From Halomonas halophila (GTDB taxonomy: Bacteria; Pseudomonadota; Gammaproteobacteria; Pseudomonadales; Halomonadaceae), in assembly GCF_030406665.1 (NCBI RefSeq), contig NZ_CP129121.1, forward strand, positions 2,790,001 through 2,854,000: a stretch of 64,000 nt of DNA, in the 5' to 3' direction. Numbering within the stretch: position 1 is the first letter of the stretch; each line of letters starts with the position of its first letter. The notes below the pieces were generated by a model, which did not search any database, was not told the DNA's origin, and saw only the letters and a list, made by a program, of their open reading frames with translations. This document shows, one piece after another, positions 52,262-61,831 of this stretch. Both the position numbers and the translations under genes were made by a program.

Positions 52262-52933
52262 CTATCGGTCCCCGGACGCATCCCGCGCCATGGCCTCGGC
52301 GATGGCCGTCGCCCCCTCGGCGATCAGGGCGGCCTGATCGCGTCCCGAGGCTCGACGTGGCTTCCAGTCATGCTCGCCGTCCTCCAGCCAGTGCAGCTCG
52401 ACGCCGGCGGGCAGCGCATATTGCGCCACCTCCTCGCGAGTGCCGAAGGGATCCCGCGTGCCCTGCACCACCAGCGTCGGGCAAGCCAGGCTCGGCCAGT
52501 GATCGAGACGCAGCGACTCGGGCTTGCGCGGCGGGTGGAAGGGATAGCCGCAGAGCGCCAGGCCATCGGCGCCGTCGCGGGCCGCCAGCAGGCTGGCCAC
52601 CCGGCCGCCCATGGACTTGCCGCCCAGCCACAGCGGCCCAGAAGCAAGATGCCGTACGCCATCGCGCCAGGCGGCGTACTCGTCGACCAGCCGCTCGACC
52701 CGCGGCGGCGGCCGACGCCGTCCCTCTTCGCGCATGCGCTGCATATAGGCGAACTCGAAGGCCAGGGTCTGCACGCCCCGCTCGGCCAGCGCCGCTCTCA
52801 GGCGTTGCATGAACATCGCGTCCTGGCCGGCGCCGGCACCGTGCGCCAGCAGCAGCTGGCCATGGCGCGCCTCGCCGGTGACGTCCAGCGGCCCGAGGGC
52901 GTCGAGATGGAAACTTTTTCTGAACTCACTCAT
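52262..52933 (-). CDS. Alpha/beta hydrolase, KANL3/Tex30-like family
   Basis: A 223-residue single-domain hydrolase. Oxyanion region LLAHGAGAGQDAMFMQ, nucleophile elbow GKSMGG (Ser), PTLVVQGTRDPFG carrying the acid, and DGEHDWKP with the histidine. The family is widespread and of unknown substrate. No ribosome binding site is clear; a GTG 9 bases further up is an alternative start. Inverted repeat TGTATACA/TGAATACA lies directly upstream. Confidence 0.85.
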   Translation of the reverse strand: MSEFRKSFHLDALGPLDVTGEARHGQLLLAHGAGAGQDAMFMQRLRAALAERGVQTLAFEFAYMQRMREEGRRRPPPRVERLVDEYAAWRDGVRHLASGPLWLGGKSMGGRVASLLAARDGADGLALCGYPFHPPRKPESLRLDHWPSLACPTLVVQGTRDPFGTREEVAQYALPAGVELHWLEDGEHDWKPRRASGRDQAALIAEGATAIAEAMARDASGDR

Positions 52934-52954
52934 TGTATACACTTAATGAATACA
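52934..52954 (-). promoter_or_regulatory. AT-rich inverted repeat before the hydrolase gene
   Basis: TGTATACA-CTTAA-TGAATACA, 7 of 8 positions symmetric, abuts the start codon in an AT-rich stretch that contrasts with its surroundings. It probably overlaps the promoter and could be an operator. Confidence 0.35.
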
Positions 52955-53035
52955 TTTAATCTGGCCGTATAACATACAAGAACGACGGTTCACGCCAGGC
53001 GGCAGCGCAAGATCGACACGCCGCCCGCTCCCGAC

Positions 53036-53077
53036 TTGACCGTCATCATCATGTGGGCGAAAGCCTTGAGCTAGACT
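53036..53077 (+). promoter_or_regulatory. Anr/Fnr-type class II promoter of the cco operon
   Basis: TTGACCGTCATCAT (53036-53049) matches 8 of 10 specified positions of the Fnr/Anr consensus TTGAT-N4-ATCAA. TAGACT (53072-53077) is at the -10 distance for a site centred near -41.5, with a start point near 53084. An Fnr-type regulator is encoded downstream at 62891. Confidence 0.6.
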
Positions 53078-53122
53078 GCTGCCCAAGCGCGACTCCCTCC
53101 AACGCGTTCGATGGAACCCGAC

Positions 53123-54550
<1,428 letters not shown>

Positions 54551-54575
54551 GACAACAGGGAACGAGAAGACTGCC

Positions 54576-55184
54576 ATGAGACACGAGATCGTCGAAAAGA
54601 ACGTGGGCCTGCTCGCCGTGCTGGTGCTGGTGGTGATCAGCTTCGGCGGCCTGGCCGAGGTCGTGCCGCTGTTCTTCCAGAAGCAGACCACCGAGCCGGT
54701 GGAAGGGCTCGAGCCGCTGGAACCGCTCGAGCTCGCCGGCCGCGACATCTACCGCCGCGAGGGCTGCGTGGGCTGCCACTCGCAGATGATCCGCCCCTTC
54801 CGCGCCGAGACCGAGCGCTACGGCCACTACAGCGTGGCCGGCGAGTCGGTCTACGAGCACAATTTCCTGTGGGGCTCCAAGCGCACCGGCCCGGATCTGG
54901 CCCGGGTCGGCGGCCGCTACAGCGACGACTGGCATCGCGCGCACCTCTACAACCCCCGCGACGTGGTGCCGGAATCGATCATGCCGGCCTACCCCTGGCT
55001 GTTCGAGAACGTTCTCGACGGCGAATCCATCGCCGACAAGATGCGCGCCATGCGCACCCTGGGCGTGCCCTACAGCGACGAGCAGATCGCCGGCGCCCGT
55101 GACGCGGTACGCGGCGAGCGCGAGATCACCGCCCTGGTGGCCTACCTGCAACAGCTCGGCACCGTGCTCAAGGACACCCGCTGA
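54576..55184 (+). CDS. ccoO: cbb3-type oxidase mono-haem subunit II
   Basis: A 202-residue membrane-anchored cytochrome c. One N-terminal helix (LLAVLVLVVISFGGLAEVV), haem motif CVGCH (C64, C67, H68) and the axial-methionine region PESIMPAYPWL. It passes electrons from CcoP to CcoN. It lies 25 bp after ccoN. Confidence 0.96.
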   Translation: MRHEIVEKNVGLLAVLVLVVISFGGLAEVVPLFFQKQTTEPVEGLEPLEPLELAGRDIYRREGCVGCHSQMIRPFRAETERYGHYSVAGESVYEHNFLWGSKRTGPDLARVGGRYSDDWHRAHLYNPRDVVPESIMPAYPWLFENVLDGESIADKMRAMRTLGVPYSDEQIAGARDAVRGEREITALVAYLQQLGTVLKDTR

Positions 55185-55185
55185 C

Positions 55186-55410
55186 ATGGATATGGGAACG
55201 CTACGCGGCATCATCACCGGCCTGCTGCTGATCGGCTTCATCGGCCTGGTCTGCTGGGCTTATTCCAAGCGGCGCAAGCCGGACTTCGACGAAGCGGCCA
55301 ACCTGCCCTTCGCCGACGACGACGAGCCCTCGGCCCGCGACACCGGCGCCCACCGGGACGACGCCCGGCGGGATCAGGCTCGTCAAGAACAGGGAGACCG
55401 TGACTCATGA
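55186..55410 (+). CDS. ccoQ: cbb3-type oxidase subunit CcoQ (FixQ)
   Basis: A 74-residue protein with one membrane helix (LRGIITGLLLIGFIGLVCWAY), a KRRKPDFDEAANLPFADDD motif typical of CcoQ, and a long acidic/basic tail. CcoQ stabilises the complex in other species. It begins 1 bp after ccoO and overlaps ccoP by 4 bp. Confidence 0.9.
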   Translation: MDMGTLRGIITGLLLIGFIGLVCWAYSKRRKPDFDEAANLPFADDDEPSARDTGAHRDDARRDQARQEQGDRDS

Positions 55411-56336
55411 GCTCATTATGGAATGACGTCCTGCCCGGCTTCTGGAGCGTCTGGATCATCGTCATCACGCTGGGCACCATCGTCATCAGCGCCTGGCTGC
55501 TGTTCGCCAATCGCAAGACCGACAAGGTCGCCGACGCCGAGGGCAACGTCGAGACCACCGGCCACGCGGCCGACGAGATCGAGGAATACGACAACCCGCT
55601 GCCGCGCTGGTGGTTCCAGCTCTACGTCGGCACGGTGATCTTCGCGCTCGGCTATCTGCTGCTCTACCCCGGCCTCGGCAACTTCGCCGGCCTGCTGGGC
55701 TGGACCCAGGAAGGCCAGTGGGAAGCCGAGGTGGCCCGGGCGGAGGAGCGCTACGCGCCGATCTTCGAGCAGTACCAGCAGGTCCCGATCCCGGCGCTGG
55801 CCCAGGACGCCGAGGCCATGCAGGTTGCCGAACGCCTGTTCCTCAACAACTGCGCCATCTGTCACGGCGCCAATGCCCAGGGCGGCTACGGCTTTCCCGA
55901 CCTGACCGACGACGCCTGGCTCTACGGCGGCACGCCCGAGGCCATCGTGACCAGCCTCACCAACGGGCGCAACGGTCTGATGCCCGCCTGGCAGCAGCTC
56001 GGCGAGGACAACATCGGACGCCTCACCCAGTACGTGCTGTCGCTGTCCGGCCAGGCCGAGGACCCGCAGCGCGCCGAACAGGGCGAGGCGCTGTTCGCCT
56101 CGGTGTGCGCGGCCTGCCACGCCCCCGACGGCACCGGCAACCAGGCCCTCGGCGCGCCGAACCTGACCGATGACGCCTGGCTCTATCGCCAGCCCGGCCA
56201 GCCGCTGGAGGCGTCCATCCGCCAGACCCTGCGCAACGGCCGCAACGGCCACATGCCGGCCCAGGCCGCCTACATCGGGGAGGACAAGGTCCACCTGGTG
56301 GCCGCCTACGTGTACGGCCTCAGCCGCCGCGACTGA
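55407..56336 (+). CDS. ccoP: cbb3-type oxidase di-haem subunit III
   Basis: A 309-residue membrane-anchored di-haem cytochrome c. Two membrane segments near the N-terminus, NPLPRWWFQLYVGTVIFALGYLLLYPG between them, then two cytochrome domains with CAICH (C149-H153) and CAACH (C234-H238). It accepts electrons from soluble carriers, perhaps including the HiPIP at 44005. Confidence 0.96.
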   Translation: MSSLWNDVLPGFWSVWIIVITLGTIVISAWLLFANRKTDKVADAEGNVETTGHAADEIEEYDNPLPRWWFQLYVGTVIFALGYLLLYPGLGNFAGLLGWTQEGQWEAEVARAEERYAPIFEQYQQVPIPALAQDAEAMQVAERLFLNNCAICHGANAQGGYGFPDLTDDAWLYGGTPEAIVTSLTNGRNGLMPAWQQLGEDNIGRLTQYVLSLSGQAEDPQRAEQGEALFASVCAACHAPDGTGNQALGAPNLTDDAWLYRQPGQPLEASIRQTLRNGRNGHMPAQAAYIGEDKVHLVAAYVYGLSRRD

Positions 56337-56401
56337 GCCCCCGGCGGCGGGCCCACCCCGCCGCCGCCATCGATGCACAGGCCGCCTGTCGAGAGCCCGC
56401 C

Positions 56402-57817
56402 ATGAGCGACAAGATTCCCCACCGCGACATCACCGACGCCGGCGACACCGTCAGCCAGGCGATGTACGCCCGCCGCCGGCACCTCTACGTGCGCGAGATC
56501 AAGGGCGTCTTCCAGCGCCTGCGGCGCAGCGCCAACTGGGCGCTGATGCTGGCCTACTTCCTGATCCCGTGGATGCCCTGGGGCGACCGCCCGGCGGTGT
56601 GGTTCGACCTGCCCGACCGCGAGTTCCACATCTTCGCCGCCACCTTCTATCCCCAGGAGTTCATGCTGCTCTCCTGGCTGCTGATCATCTGCGCCTTCGG
56701 GCTGTTCTTCATCACCGTGTTCGCCGGCCGCGTCTGGTGCGGCTACACCTGCCCACAGAGCGTCTGGACCTTCCTGTTCATCTGGGTGGAACATCGCACC
56801 GAAGGGCCGCGCAACCGTCGCATCCGGCTCGACCGGCACGGCTGGAGCGCCGACAAGCTGCGCCGCAAGCTCGCCAAGCACGCCATCTGGCTGGTCATCG
56901 CCGCCGCCACCGGCCTGACCTTCGTCGGCTACTTCACGCCGATCCGCGACCTGGTGATGGAGCTCCCGACCCTCGAGGCCCACGGCTGGTCCTACTTCTG
57001 GGTCGGCTTCTTCACCCTGTTCACCTACCTCAACGCCGGCTGGCTGCGCGAGCAGGTGTGCATCTACATGTGCCCCTACGCCCGCTTCCAGTCGGTGATG
57101 TTCGACGCCAACACCCTGATCGTCTCCTACGACGCCGCCCGGGGCGAACCGCGCGGCCCGCGCAGGAAGCGCCTCAGCCACGACGAGGCTCGGGAAGCCG
57201 GCCACGGCGACTGCATCGACTGCGAGCTGTGCGTGCAGGTCTGCCCCACCGGCATCGACATCCGCGACGGCTTGCAGTACGAATGCATCACCTGCGCGGC
57301 CTGCATCGACGCCTGCGACAACGTCATGGACCGCATGGGCTATCCCCGCGGGCTGATCCGCTACACCACCGAGAACGCCCTCGAGGGCAAGCCGTCGCAT
57401 CTGCTGCGTCCGCGCCTGCTCGGCTACCTGGCCGTGCTGCTGGTGATGATCGGCCTGTTCGCCTGGACGGTCAGCGACCGCATCCCGCTGGGCTTCGAGG
57501 TGGAGCGCGGCCGCCAGCAGCTGTTTCAGATGACCGACGACGGCAGAATCCGTAACGTCTATACCCTGACGGTGCGCAACCTGGACCGCGAGGACCACGC
57601 CTACCGGCTCGCCGCCACGGGCCTGGAGGGGCTGACCCTCGACACCCGACGCGTCAGCGTGCCCGCCGGCGAGTCGCGCCGGCTGGTGGTGGAAGTCACC
57701 GCCCCGCCCGACGCCCTCCAGCGCCCCAGTCACGAGATCCGGCTGCGCCTGGAAGCCGTCGACGCCCCCGACATCGCCCTCGAGCGCGACGGCCGCTTCA
57801 TAGGAGATACCCGCTGA
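56402..57817 (+). CDS. ccoG: cbb3 oxidase assembly iron-sulfur protein CcoG (RdxA/FixG)
   Basis: A 471-residue membrane protein thought to reduce copper for CuB-site assembly. Membrane helices hold VWCGYTCPQSVWTFLF; two ferredoxin-like clusters follow, CIDCELCVQVCPTG and CITCAACIDACDN; an Ig-like periplasmic domain ends the protein (NLDREDHAYRLAATGLEGL). Its stop overlaps ccoH by one base. A 65-bp gap with a GC hairpin separates it from ccoP. Confidence 0.95.
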   Translation: MSDKIPHRDITDAGDTVSQAMYARRRHLYVREIKGVFQRLRRSANWALMLAYFLIPWMPWGDRPAVWFDLPDREFHIFAATFYPQEFMLLSWLLIICAFGLFFITVFAGRVWCGYTCPQSVWTFLFIWVEHRTEGPRNRRIRLDRHGWSADKLRRKLAKHAIWLVIAAATGLTFVGYFTPIRDLVMELPTLEAHGWSYFWVGFFTLFTYLNAGWLREQVCIYMCPYARFQSVMFDANTLIVSYDAARGEPRGPRRKRLSHDEAREAGHGDCIDCELCVQVCPTGIDIRDGLQYECITCAACIDACDNVMDRMGYPRGLIRYTTENALEGKPSHLLRPRLLGYLAVLLVMIGLFAWTVSDRIPLGFEVERGRQQLFQMTDDGRIRNVYTLTVRNLDREDHAYRLAATGLEGLTLDTRRVSVPAGESRRLVVEVTAPPDALQRPSHEIRLRLEAVDAPDIALERDGRFIGDTR

Positions 57818-58329
57818 TGACGGCAGAACAACCGCCCATCGCCCCTTGGTACAAGCAGTTCTGGCCCTGGTTCATGATCGGCCTGCTGGGGGCCTCGGTC
57901 AGCTTCAGCCTGGTCTACCTGGCCCTCTCGATCCACTACTTCGACGGCACCGTGGCGGAGGACTATTACAAGGAAGGCCTGGCCATCAACGAGCAGATCG
58001 CCAAGCAGGAACAGGCCCGCACGCTGGGGCTCTCGGCTGCCCTGAACGCCGACCCGGCCACCGGCGACCTGGTGGTCGACCTGACCGGGGAGTCGCGCCC
58101 GGAGCGGCTGACCCTCAAGCTGATCTTTCCCACCGAAAGCGAGCGCGACCGGCGGCTGACGCTCGAGCACGTGCGCGCCGGCCGCTACGTCACCATGCTC
58201 GAGACGCCCCTGCGCCACCGCTGGTACCTGCACCTGGAACCCGGCGACGGCAGCGAGCCCGCCTGGCGCCTCACCGGCGAAGCCCGCTTCCCCGCCAAGG
58301 CCGAGATCGTCCTGGCGCCCGGAGACTGA
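57817..58329 (+). CDS. ccoH: cbb3 oxidase assembly protein CcoH (FixH)
   Basis: A 170-residue single-pass protein: APWYKQFWPWFMIGLLGASVSFSLVYLALSI, then EDYYKEGLAINEQIAKQEQA, the FixH signature, and a periplasmic beta domain. It is needed for CcoN-CcoI interplay in other species. It lies 8 bp before ccoI. Confidence 0.92.
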   Translation: MTAEQPPIAPWYKQFWPWFMIGLLGASVSFSLVYLALSIHYFDGTVAEDYYKEGLAINEQIAKQEQARTLGLSAALNADPATGDLVVDLTGESRPERLTLKLIFPTESERDRRLTLEHVRAGRYVTMLETPLRHRWYLHLEPGDGSEPAWRLTGEARFPAKAEIVLAPGD

Positions 58330-58337
58330 GCGGCACC

Positions 58338-60806
58338 ATGACCGCGACCACCGCCACCGCGCCCGTCGAGCGCGCCGCCTGCTATCACTGCGGCGCCCGG
58401 GTTCCACAGGACGCCCCCTGGACGATCACCCTCGACGACGCCGAACACCCGCTGTGCTGCCCCGGCTGCGAGGCGGTGGCCCACGCCATCGTCGACGGCG
58501 GCCTGGCCGGCTACTACCGCTTCCGAAGCGAGCTGCCGACACGGCCCGACGAGCGCCGGACCGCCCAGGCCGAGACCTGGGCACTGTTCGACGATCCGGG
58601 CCTGCAGCGGCGCTTCGTGCATGCCGACGATGAGGGCGTGCATGCCACCCTGGCGGTGGAGGGCATCACCTGCGCCGCCTGCGCCTGGCTGATCGAGCAT
58701 CGCCTCAACGCCCTCGACGGCGTCAGCGCCAGCGCCGTCGATCTCACCCACCACCGCGTCCGCGTCGCCTGGGACCCGCAGCGCATCGCCTTCTCGCGGC
58801 TGCTCGCCGAACTGGCCGCCATCGGCTACCCGGCCCAGCCCTATGAGCCCGACGAGGCCCAACGACGCCTGCAGCGCGAGGAACGCCGCCAGGTGGGCCG
58901 GCTGATCGTCGCCGGGGTCGGCATGATGCAGGTGGCGATGTTCTCGATCCCCTTCTACGTGGCCGGCGACGGCGGCCTGGGCGCCGACTTCGATACCCTC
59001 TTCCACTGGCTGGCCTTCGCCCTGACCACGCCGGTGGTGCTCTACTCGGCCCAGCCGTTCTTCGCCGGAGCGCGGCGCGACCTGCGCAACCGACAGCTGG
59101 GCATGGACGTGCCGGTGTCGCTGGCCATCGCCGGCGCCTACCTCGCCAGCACCTGGGCGCTGCTCGTCGGCCATGGCGACGTCTACTTCGACTCCGCGGC
59201 CATGTTCACCTTCTTCCTGCTGTTCGGCCGTTTCCTGGAGGTGCGCGCCCGGCGGCGCAGCGGGCGCCGCGGCAACGCCCTGACCGAGATCCTGCCGCTG
59301 TCGGCGATCCGCCTCGGCGAGCACGGCGAGGAGCGCCTCCTGCCCGCCAGCGAACTGGTCGCGGGCGACCGGGTGCTGGTCAGGCCCGGCCACGGCGTGC
59401 CCGCCGACGGCGTGATCGAACAGGGCGCCTCCAGCCTCGACGAATCGATGCTCACCGGCGAGGCGCTGCCGGTGGCGCGCGGCGTGGGCGATACCGTGAC
59501 CGGCGGCAGCCACAACGTCGAAAGCCCGCTGACGGTGCGGGTGACCCATGCCGGACGGGATGCCCGAGCGGCGCGGCTGCTCGACCTCACCGACCGCGCC
59601 TTCGCCGAACGCCCGCCCATCGCGCGCCGGGCGGCCCGGCTGGCCCATCACTTCGTGATCCAGGTGCTGCTGATCGCCGCCGCCACCGGATGGGTCTGGT
59701 CATTCGTCGACCCCGAGCGGGCCTTCTGGGTGACCCTCTCGGTGCTGGTGGTCAGCTGCCCCTGCGCCCTGGCGCTGGCCACGCCCACCGCCCTGACCGC
59801 CGCCCACGGCAGGCTCTATCGCCGCGGCGTGCTGCTGACCCGTGCCGACGCTCTGGAGACCCTGCCGCGCCTCGACCGGATGATCTTCGACAAGACCGGC
59901 ACCCTGACCCAAGGCGAGATGCGGCTGGAGCGCACCGTGCCGCTGGCGGAACACGACCCCGAGCGTCTCACCGCGCTGGCCGCGGCCCTGGAGGCCCATT
60001 CCGAGCATCCCATCGCCCGCGCCTTTCGCCCCCATCGCCGCGCCGGCATCAGTGCCCGCGACGTCACCGCCCGCCCCGGCCTGGGCCTCGCCGGCGAGAT
60101 CGACGGCCGTCCCTGGCGGCTCGGCCGGCCCGACTTCGCGGCCCCGGACCGAGTGCCGACGAATCCGGACAGCGGTGCCGAGATCGGCCACTGGCTGCTG
60201 CTGGCCGAGGACGGCGAGCCACGGGCCTGGTTCGCCCTGGGCGACCAGCCTCGGGAAGATGCCGCCACCACCGTCGCCGCCCTGGCGGCGCGAGGCATCG
60301 CGGTGGAACTGCTGTCCGGCGACGCCGAGGGGCCCACCCGGGCGCTGGCCGAGCGACTGGGCATCGCCGAGTGGCGCGCCGGCGCGAGCCCCGAGGACAA
60401 GCTCGCTCGGCTGCGCGACTGCCAGGCCGAGGGCCAGCGGGTGGCCATGGTCGGCGACGGCATCAACGACATCCCGGTGCTGGCCGGCGCCGACATCGCC
60501 TTCGCCATGAACGCGGCCACCGACCTGGCCCGCACCCGGGCCGACGCCGTGCTGCTCGGCCCCCATCTCGGGCGGCTGGTCGAAGCGCTCGACGTCGGCC
60601 GCGCCACGCGGCGCATCATCCGCCAGAACCTGGGCTGGGCGCTGGCCTACAACCTGCTGGCCCTGCCCCCGGCGGCGCTGGGCTGGGTGCCCCCCTGGCT
60701 GGCGGCGCTGGGCATGTCGGCGAGTTCGCTGGTGGTGGTCGCCAATGCCCTGAGGCTGGCCCGCCAGCGGCGCGCCGAGAATACCCTCGCCCGGGAGGCA
60801 TCATGA
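58338..60806 (+). CDS. ccoI: Copper-transporting P-type ATPase CcoI (FixI)
   Basis: CcoI exports copper for the oxidase CuB site. The 822-residue protein has the N-terminal Cys-rich region (CYHCGARVP, CCPGCEAV), an HMA metal-binding domain with CAAC (C112, C115), TGEALPV actuator, the CPC translocation motif (C474, C476), phosphorylated D518 in DKTGTLTQGE and VGDGINDIPVL. The start MTATTATAP is where homology begins; an open frame continues upstream but has no homology. It overlaps ccoS by 4 bp. Confidence 0.96.
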   Translation: MTATTATAPVERAACYHCGARVPQDAPWTITLDDAEHPLCCPGCEAVAHAIVDGGLAGYYRFRSELPTRPDERRTAQAETWALFDDPGLQRRFVHADDEGVHATLAVEGITCAACAWLIEHRLNALDGVSASAVDLTHHRVRVAWDPQRIAFSRLLAELAAIGYPAQPYEPDEAQRRLQREERRQVGRLIVAGVGMMQVAMFSIPFYVAGDGGLGADFDTLFHWLAFALTTPVVLYSAQPFFAGARRDLRNRQLGMDVPVSLAIAGAYLASTWALLVGHGDVYFDSAAMFTFFLLFGRFLEVRARRRSGRRGNALTEILPLSAIRLGEHGEERLLPASELVAGDRVLVRPGHGVPADGVIEQGASSLDESMLTGEALPVARGVGDTVTGGSHNVESPLTVRVTHAGRDARAARLLDLTDRAFAERPPIARRAARLAHHFVIQVLLIAAATGWVWSFVDPERAFWVTLSVLVVSCPCALALATPTALTAAHGRLYRRGVLLTRADALETLPRLDRMIFDKTGTLTQGEMRLERTVPLAEHDPERLTALAAALEAHSEHPIARAFRPHRRAGISARDVTARPGLGLAGEIDGRPWRLGRPDFAAPDRVPTNPDSGAEIGHWLLLAEDGEPRAWFALGDQPREDAATTVAALAARGIAVELLSGDAEGPTRALAERLGIAEWRAGASPEDKLARLRDCQAEGQRVAMVGDGINDIPVLAGADIAFAMNAATDLARTRADAVLLGPHLGRLVEALDVGRATRRIIRQNLGWALAYNLLALPPAALGWVPPWLAALGMSASSLVVVANALRLARQRRAENTLAREAS

Positions 60807-61045
60807 GCATTCTCTACCTGCTGATACCGCTGTCGCTGATCCTGCTCGGCCTGGCCGTCTGGGCCTTCTTCTGGGCCGTGCGCCACGACCAGTTCGAGGA
60901 CCTGGAAGGCCCGGCGCATCGCATCCTGTTCGACGATGACGACCCGCCGCAAGGGCCAGGCCCAGCGCACGATGCGGGCGAGCCGAACGCCGCCCACGAC
61001 CGTGACCGAACCCGGGACAAGGACAGCGACAAGGACGCCCGATGA
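60803..61045 (+). CDS. ccoS: cbb3 oxidase maturation protein CcoS (FixS)
   Basis: An 80-residue protein: one helix (ILYLLIPLSLILLGLAVWAFFWAV), the RHDQFEDLEGPAHRILFDDD motif of CcoS, and an unusually long charged tail (DRDRTRDKDSDKDAR). Needed for cofactor insertion into cbb3 oxidase. It overlaps both neighbours by 4 bp. Confidence 0.93.
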   Translation: MSILYLLIPLSLILLGLAVWAFFWAVRHDQFEDLEGPAHRILFDDDDPPQGPGPAHDAGEPNAAHDRDRTRDKDSDKDAR

Positions 61046-61764
61046 ACCCCACCGGACTCGACCTGCCACCGCTGGCCGCGGCCTTCGTCTTCGGCCTGCT
61101 CGGCGGCGCCCACTGCATCGGCATGTGCGGCGGCATCATGAGCGCCCTGAGTTTCGCCGTGCCGCCCAGCCTGCGCCATCCGGTCCGGCTCGGCGGCCTG
61201 CTGCTGGGCTACAACCTGGGGCGCATCGCCAGCTACGTGCTCGCGGGCGCCCTGGCCGCCGGGCTCGGCACCCTGGTCGGGCTGGCCCCCGGGGTGCGCC
61301 TGGCGCTGCAGGTGCTGGCCGCGACGATGCTGATCCTGATGGCGCTCTACATCGCCGACTGGTGGAAGGGGCTGTTGAGGCTGGAGGCCCTCGGCAAGCG
61401 CCTGTGGCGCCGCCTGGAGCCCCTCGGACGGCGACTGATGCCGGTCGTGACGGTGCCCCAGGCGATGGCCCTGGGCGCCGTCTGGGGCTGGCTGCCCTGC
61501 GGACTGGTCTACTCGATGCTGACCTGGAGCCTGGCCAGCGCCGATCCGCTGCGCGGCGCGGCGCTGATGGGCGCCTTCGGACTCGGCACCCTGCCGGCGC
61601 TGCTGGCCACCGGCCTGGCCGCGCGTCGGCTGGGCGGCCTGATCCGCCACCCGGCCACCCGCACCCTGGCGGCACTGACGATCATCGGCTTCGCCCTGTG
61701 GCAGCTGTGGGGGCTGTGGCCGGGCGCGATGCCCCACGAGGCCGGCCACGCCGGGCAGCACTGA
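61042..61764 (+). CDS. SafE/DsbD-like membrane protein (COG2836)
   Basis: A 240-residue protein with six or seven membrane helices and the copper- or thiol-type motif GGAHCIGMCGG (C25, C29), plus AVWGWLPCGLVYSML. The sulfite-exporter label is historical; genes beside ccoS are suspected of roles in copper or haem handling for cbb3 maturation. It overlaps ccoS by 4 bp and completes the cluster. Confidence 0.9.
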   Translation: MNPTGLDLPPLAAAFVFGLLGGAHCIGMCGGIMSALSFAVPPSLRHPVRLGGLLLGYNLGRIASYVLAGALAAGLGTLVGLAPGVRLALQVLAATMLILMALYIADWWKGLLRLEALGKRLWRRLEPLGRRLMPVVTVPQAMALGAVWGWLPCGLVYSMLTWSLASADPLRGAALMGAFGLGTLPALLATGLAARRLGGLIRHPATRTLAALTIIGFALWQLWGLWPGAMPHEAGHAGQH

Positions 61765-61831
61765 ACCGCTTTCGCCGTCGCGCTTGACCCAGCGCAACAC
61801 CGCCCGCTTCCGCGACCGCTAGCCTGATGGC

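Noticed and set aside
61042..61764. True sulfite or taurine exporter.
   Set aside because: The TauE/SafE label is by fold; its place behind ccoS and the CxxxC motif point to cbb3 maturation instead.
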